A DNA stretch of 9,786 bases. Origin: Chitinophagaceae bacterium (GTDB lineage: Bacteria > Bacteroidota > Bacteroidia > Chitinophagales > Chitinophagaceae). The position numbers were made by a program, and so were the translations under genes. This document shows, piece after piece, positions 7,993 to 9,786 of the stretch (within the stretch, counting starts at the first letter, position 1; every line of letters starts with the position of its first letter). The stretch lies in the NCBI GenBank assembly GCA_947378615.1, contig CANCKV010000078.1, positions 1 to 9,786 on the forward strand. The letters are read 5' to 3'. The notes beneath the pieces were generated by a model. The model had not been told where the DNA came from, made no database searches, and saw only the letters and a program-made list of their open reading frames with translations.

Positions 7993-8119
7993 GTGGATAA
8001 AAATAATAGAATTTTAAATTGAATAGTCAAATCAATCAAAAACATTTAAATATTTTCAATATTATTTTGTATATGTTAATCAATCATGGTTTGAACAAAC
8101 TAGCTCACTCTAAATTCTC

Positions 8120-9460
8120 CTACATCTTCATCCCCGACATCGGGTCACTACCGTTTTTAAAGATGTATTCACTATTAATCAGATAAGCACCACTCGTTAC
8201 AATTACTTCGCCTTCTGCTAATCCAGATTTTATCTCCACCAATCCATTTTCTTCCAATCCCGTCTCTACCATCTTACTTTTAAATTCATTCTTGCCTGTC
8301 TGCACCCATACAATGGCACTATTTGTATTACGCAAAATAGCATCGGTAGGCAACGTCAAAGTCTTATGTTTTGGATTCTTGATAAATACATACGCCGGCA
8401 TGCCAGGTTTTAGCAGATGATGTGTATTTGGAATACTTACCCGGATTAAATTGATACGGGTATCAGGATTTATCTCAGGATTTACAAATTCAATGGTCCC
8501 GTTCAGTTCTTTTTCGGGCATATCAATAATCTGCACGATTGCCTTTGCTTGACTATTTATATAAGAGAGTTGAGAGGTATATACCTGTGCCTCCACCCAT
8601 AAATTATCAATATCTGCCAACTTCACAATAGTACCGCCCTCCATCAAATAATCTCCTTCCTTTACATCAATCGATGTTACATATCCACTAGTATTGCTGT
8701 AAAAGGTGGTAGAATGCAGACTATTATTGCTTTTTGATAATGCATTTATTTGTGCTTCATTCATTCCCCAAAGCAACAGCTTGTTCTTTGCACTAGTAAT
8801 CAGGTTGTCATAATTAACGCCTCCAATATTTGAATTACCCAACTTTGCCTTTTGTTCTTTGGCTGTCAAGTATTCCTGTTTGGCACTATTCAGGTCTTCG
8901 CTATAGATATCAAACAGCTTATCTCCCGTATTGATATAATCTCCCATTGTTTTAAAATAGAGTTTCTCAATTCTTCCTGCCACCCTCGAACTATAGGAAC
9001 TTGTTTTGTTTTGATTAAAATTAAGCGTTCCTGTCAATGCTAATTCATCACCAATTACACCATTCTTAATAGTGTCAGTATGAATGTTTCCCAATAATAT
9101 TTGTTGGTCGGTCAGTTTTATTTCACCCAAATTAGTAGCAGCAGTCTTTTGTATTACAATCAGTTCCATTCCACAGATAGGACATTTTCCTTGTTTCTTC
9201 TCCATTATTTGAGGGTGCATGGAACAAGTATAATATTTATCAGAAACAGTTTCCTTTTGTACTGCCTCTTGTTTCTTCGTACCACACGAAATAATGAATA
9301 ATAAAAAGAAAAGAAGAAGTGTTTTACCACAAGGAACACAAGGTTTTTTTATCAAACTAATTATATTCAATTCCAAAATTTTCCTTGTGTTACTTTTTAA
9401 TATCCCTTGTGTTCCTTGTGAAAAACCTTGTGTTCCTTGTGGTAAATTACTCTTATACAT
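8120..9460 (-). CDS. RND metal-efflux periplasmic adaptor lipoprotein with heavy-metal-binding domain, CusB-like
   Basis: This membrane-fusion protein would link an inner-membrane RND pump to an outer-membrane channel and deliver metal ions. A lipoprotein signal ends in FIISC (Cys59). A heavy-metal-binding domain follows, YTCSMHP (77-83) and CPICGM (93-98), with the usual Cys/Met/His ligands. Then come the barrel-sandwich and coiled-coil hairpin (about 130-275, LYFKTMGDYINTGDKL), a beta-barrel (about 280-360) and the terminal domain ending MSGMKM. The ATG at 9460 is 2 bp after the stop of the preceding adaptor gene, so translation is likely coupled. The odd part is residues 5-46: they come from a dispersed repeat and give a long n-region before the signal peptide. 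A TTG at 9355 would instead give a normal MIKKPCVPCGK start. The family is sure; metal specificity (Cu/Ag or Zn/Co/Cd) is not. Confidence 0.9.
   Translation of the reverse strand: MYKSNLPQGTQGFSQGTQGILKSNTRKILELNIISLIKKPCVPCGKTLLLFFLLFIISCGTKKQEAVQKETVSDKYYTCSMHPQIMEKKQGKCPICGMELIVIQKTAATNLGEIKLTDQQILLGNIHTDTIKNGVIGDELALTGTLNFNQNKTSSYSSRVAGRIEKLYFKTMGDYINTGDKLFDIYSEDLNSAKQEYLTAKEQKAKLGNSNIGGVNYDNLITSAKNKLLLWGMNEAQINALSKSNNSLHSTTFYSNTSGYVTSIDVKEGDYLMEGGTIVKLADIDNLWVEAQVYTSQLSYINSQAKAIVQIIDMPEKELNGTIEFVNPEINPDTRINLIRVSIPNTHHLLKPGMPAYVFIKNPKHKTLTLPTDAILRNTNSAIVWVQTGKNEFKSKMVETGLEENGLVEIKSGLAEGEVIVTSGAYLINSEYIFKNGSDPMSGMKM
9323..9446. repeat. Dispersed repeat with a perfect 26-bp inverted repeat, inside the adaptor gene
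   Basis: The segment 9323-9348 (TTTACCACAAGG, AACACAAGG, TTTTT) is the exact reverse complement of 9421-9446, with 72 bp between. The 16-mer CCTTGTGTTCCTTGTG also occurs directly repeated at 9405-9420 and 9426-9441, a 21-bp period, and a shorter unit CCTTGTGTTAC starts at 9382. The 21-bp period equals seven codons, so the repeat stays open in the adaptor frame and reads QGTQG twice, then PCVPCGK. It is related to the degenerate copy at 4787-4907. Confidence 0.85.
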
Positions 9461-9462
9461 GG

Positions 9463-9786
9463 CTAATCTTTTATTTTGATAAAGCTTTCGCTATCCATTA
9501 AAAATTGTGCATTCGATGCAAGTGTATCCATCTCTGAAACGTTATCTAACACCTGAATCCTATCCTTATACCGCATCCCCGTCCTTATTTTCTTTGCCTT
9601 AAACCCGCCTGTCTGCCTCACAAACACTACATCTCCAATCCCTAATTTCACAACTGATGAAGTAGGTAACCACCACGCATCCTTAGAATTACCTTTAATT
9701 ACTGCCTTCACCTGACTACCTACAGGAATTTGTCTTGACGAGTTATCAAAGTTTGCCCTTGCAGTAACAGTCTTACTTGTTCCTCG
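9463..9786 (-). CDS. RND efflux periplasmic adaptor, C-terminal part, cut by the window edge
   Basis: The frame is open to the right edge (RGTSKTVTARANFDNSSRQIPVG, then SQVKAVI), so the GTG at 9711 is internal and the start lies outside the window. The visible 107 residues are the end of a CusB/HlyD-type membrane-fusion protein. They contain the last beta-barrel strands (TVTARANFDN and IPVGSQVKAVI), then the membrane-proximal domain (LPTSSVVKLGIGDVVFVRQ and FKAKKIRTG) and the tail NAQFLMDSESFIKIKD that is common in Bacteroidota metal-efflux adaptors. It is the upstream member of a tandem with the adaptor at 8120-9460, with only 2 bp between stop and next start. The pump (CzcA/CusA type) and outer-membrane channel are expected further right. 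The substrate cannot be judged from this fragment. Confidence 0.87.
   Translation of the reverse strand, partial: RGTSKTVTARANFDNSSRQIPVGSQVKAVIKGNSKDAWWLPTSSVVKLGIGDVVFVRQTGGFKAKKIRTGMRYKDRIQVLDNVSEMDTLASNAQFLMDSESFIKIKD

Noticed and set aside
8049..8063. Palindrome AATATT-TTC-AATATT between the adaptor and peptidase genes as a terminator or operator
   Set aside because: The stem is pure A/T in a very A/T-rich gap with no following T tract, so it is expected by chance.
9382..9441. Repeated CCTTGTG units resembling a short CRISPR-like array
   Set aside because: The units are 16 bp at a 21-bp period with only about 5 bp between them, the arms are inverted, and no cas genes are present; this is a dispersed repeat, not a CRISPR.
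9294..9479. Plus-strand open frame of 61 codons across the repeat, with PQGTQGF and PCVPC motifs
   Set aside because: It mirrors the minus-strand adaptor because the inverted repeat reads the same on both strands; it has no family resemblance and lies fully over real genes.

Overview
The window looks like ordinary chromosomal DNA of a Bacteroidota bacterium, probably of the Chitinophagaceae/Sphingobacteriia type. The pointers are low GC with A/T-rich gaps, near absence of Shine-Dalgarno sequences, promoter-like TAnnTTTG boxes, a DUF4834-type small protein, a Bacteroidota-style single-subunit exosortase, and tandem RND metal-efflux adaptors with a lipoprotein signal. The family assignments come from motif recognition by eye; no database search was run.

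Left part (1-4138, plus strand). The end of a family-2 glycosyltransferase enters from the left edge. It is followed by a compact two-domain protein, a nucleotidyltransferase fused to a GHMP-type sugar kinase, which suggests synthesis of an activated sugar for a surface glycan. A strong intrinsic terminator closes that block. A two-domain chromate transporter (ChrA/CHR family) and a small DUF4834-type membrane-anchored protein follow, each with its own candidate promoter.

Middle and right (4177-9786, minus strand). An exosortase-family transpeptidase with no visible substrate converges on the DUF4834 gene. Next come class II fumarase (fumC, with a clear terminator and a -7 box), a secreted M28 zinc peptidase resembling carboxypeptidase Q, and two consecutive periplasmic adaptor genes of an RND heavy-metal efflux system. 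The first adaptor is cut by the right edge. The second carries an N-terminal heavy-metal-binding domain and starts 2 bp after the first one stops. The pump itself is outside the window.

The most unusual structure is a dispersed repeat built from CCTTGTG/CACAAGG units. One copy lies between the exosortase and fumC. Another, with a perfect 26-bp inverted repeat, lies inside the first 46 codons of the second adaptor, where it supplies an odd N-terminal extension ahead of the lipoprotein signal and could fold into a hairpin in the mRNA. I did not find a convincing new defence or mobile system. The other leads are the compact nucleotidyltransferase-GHMP fusion and the orphan exosortase.
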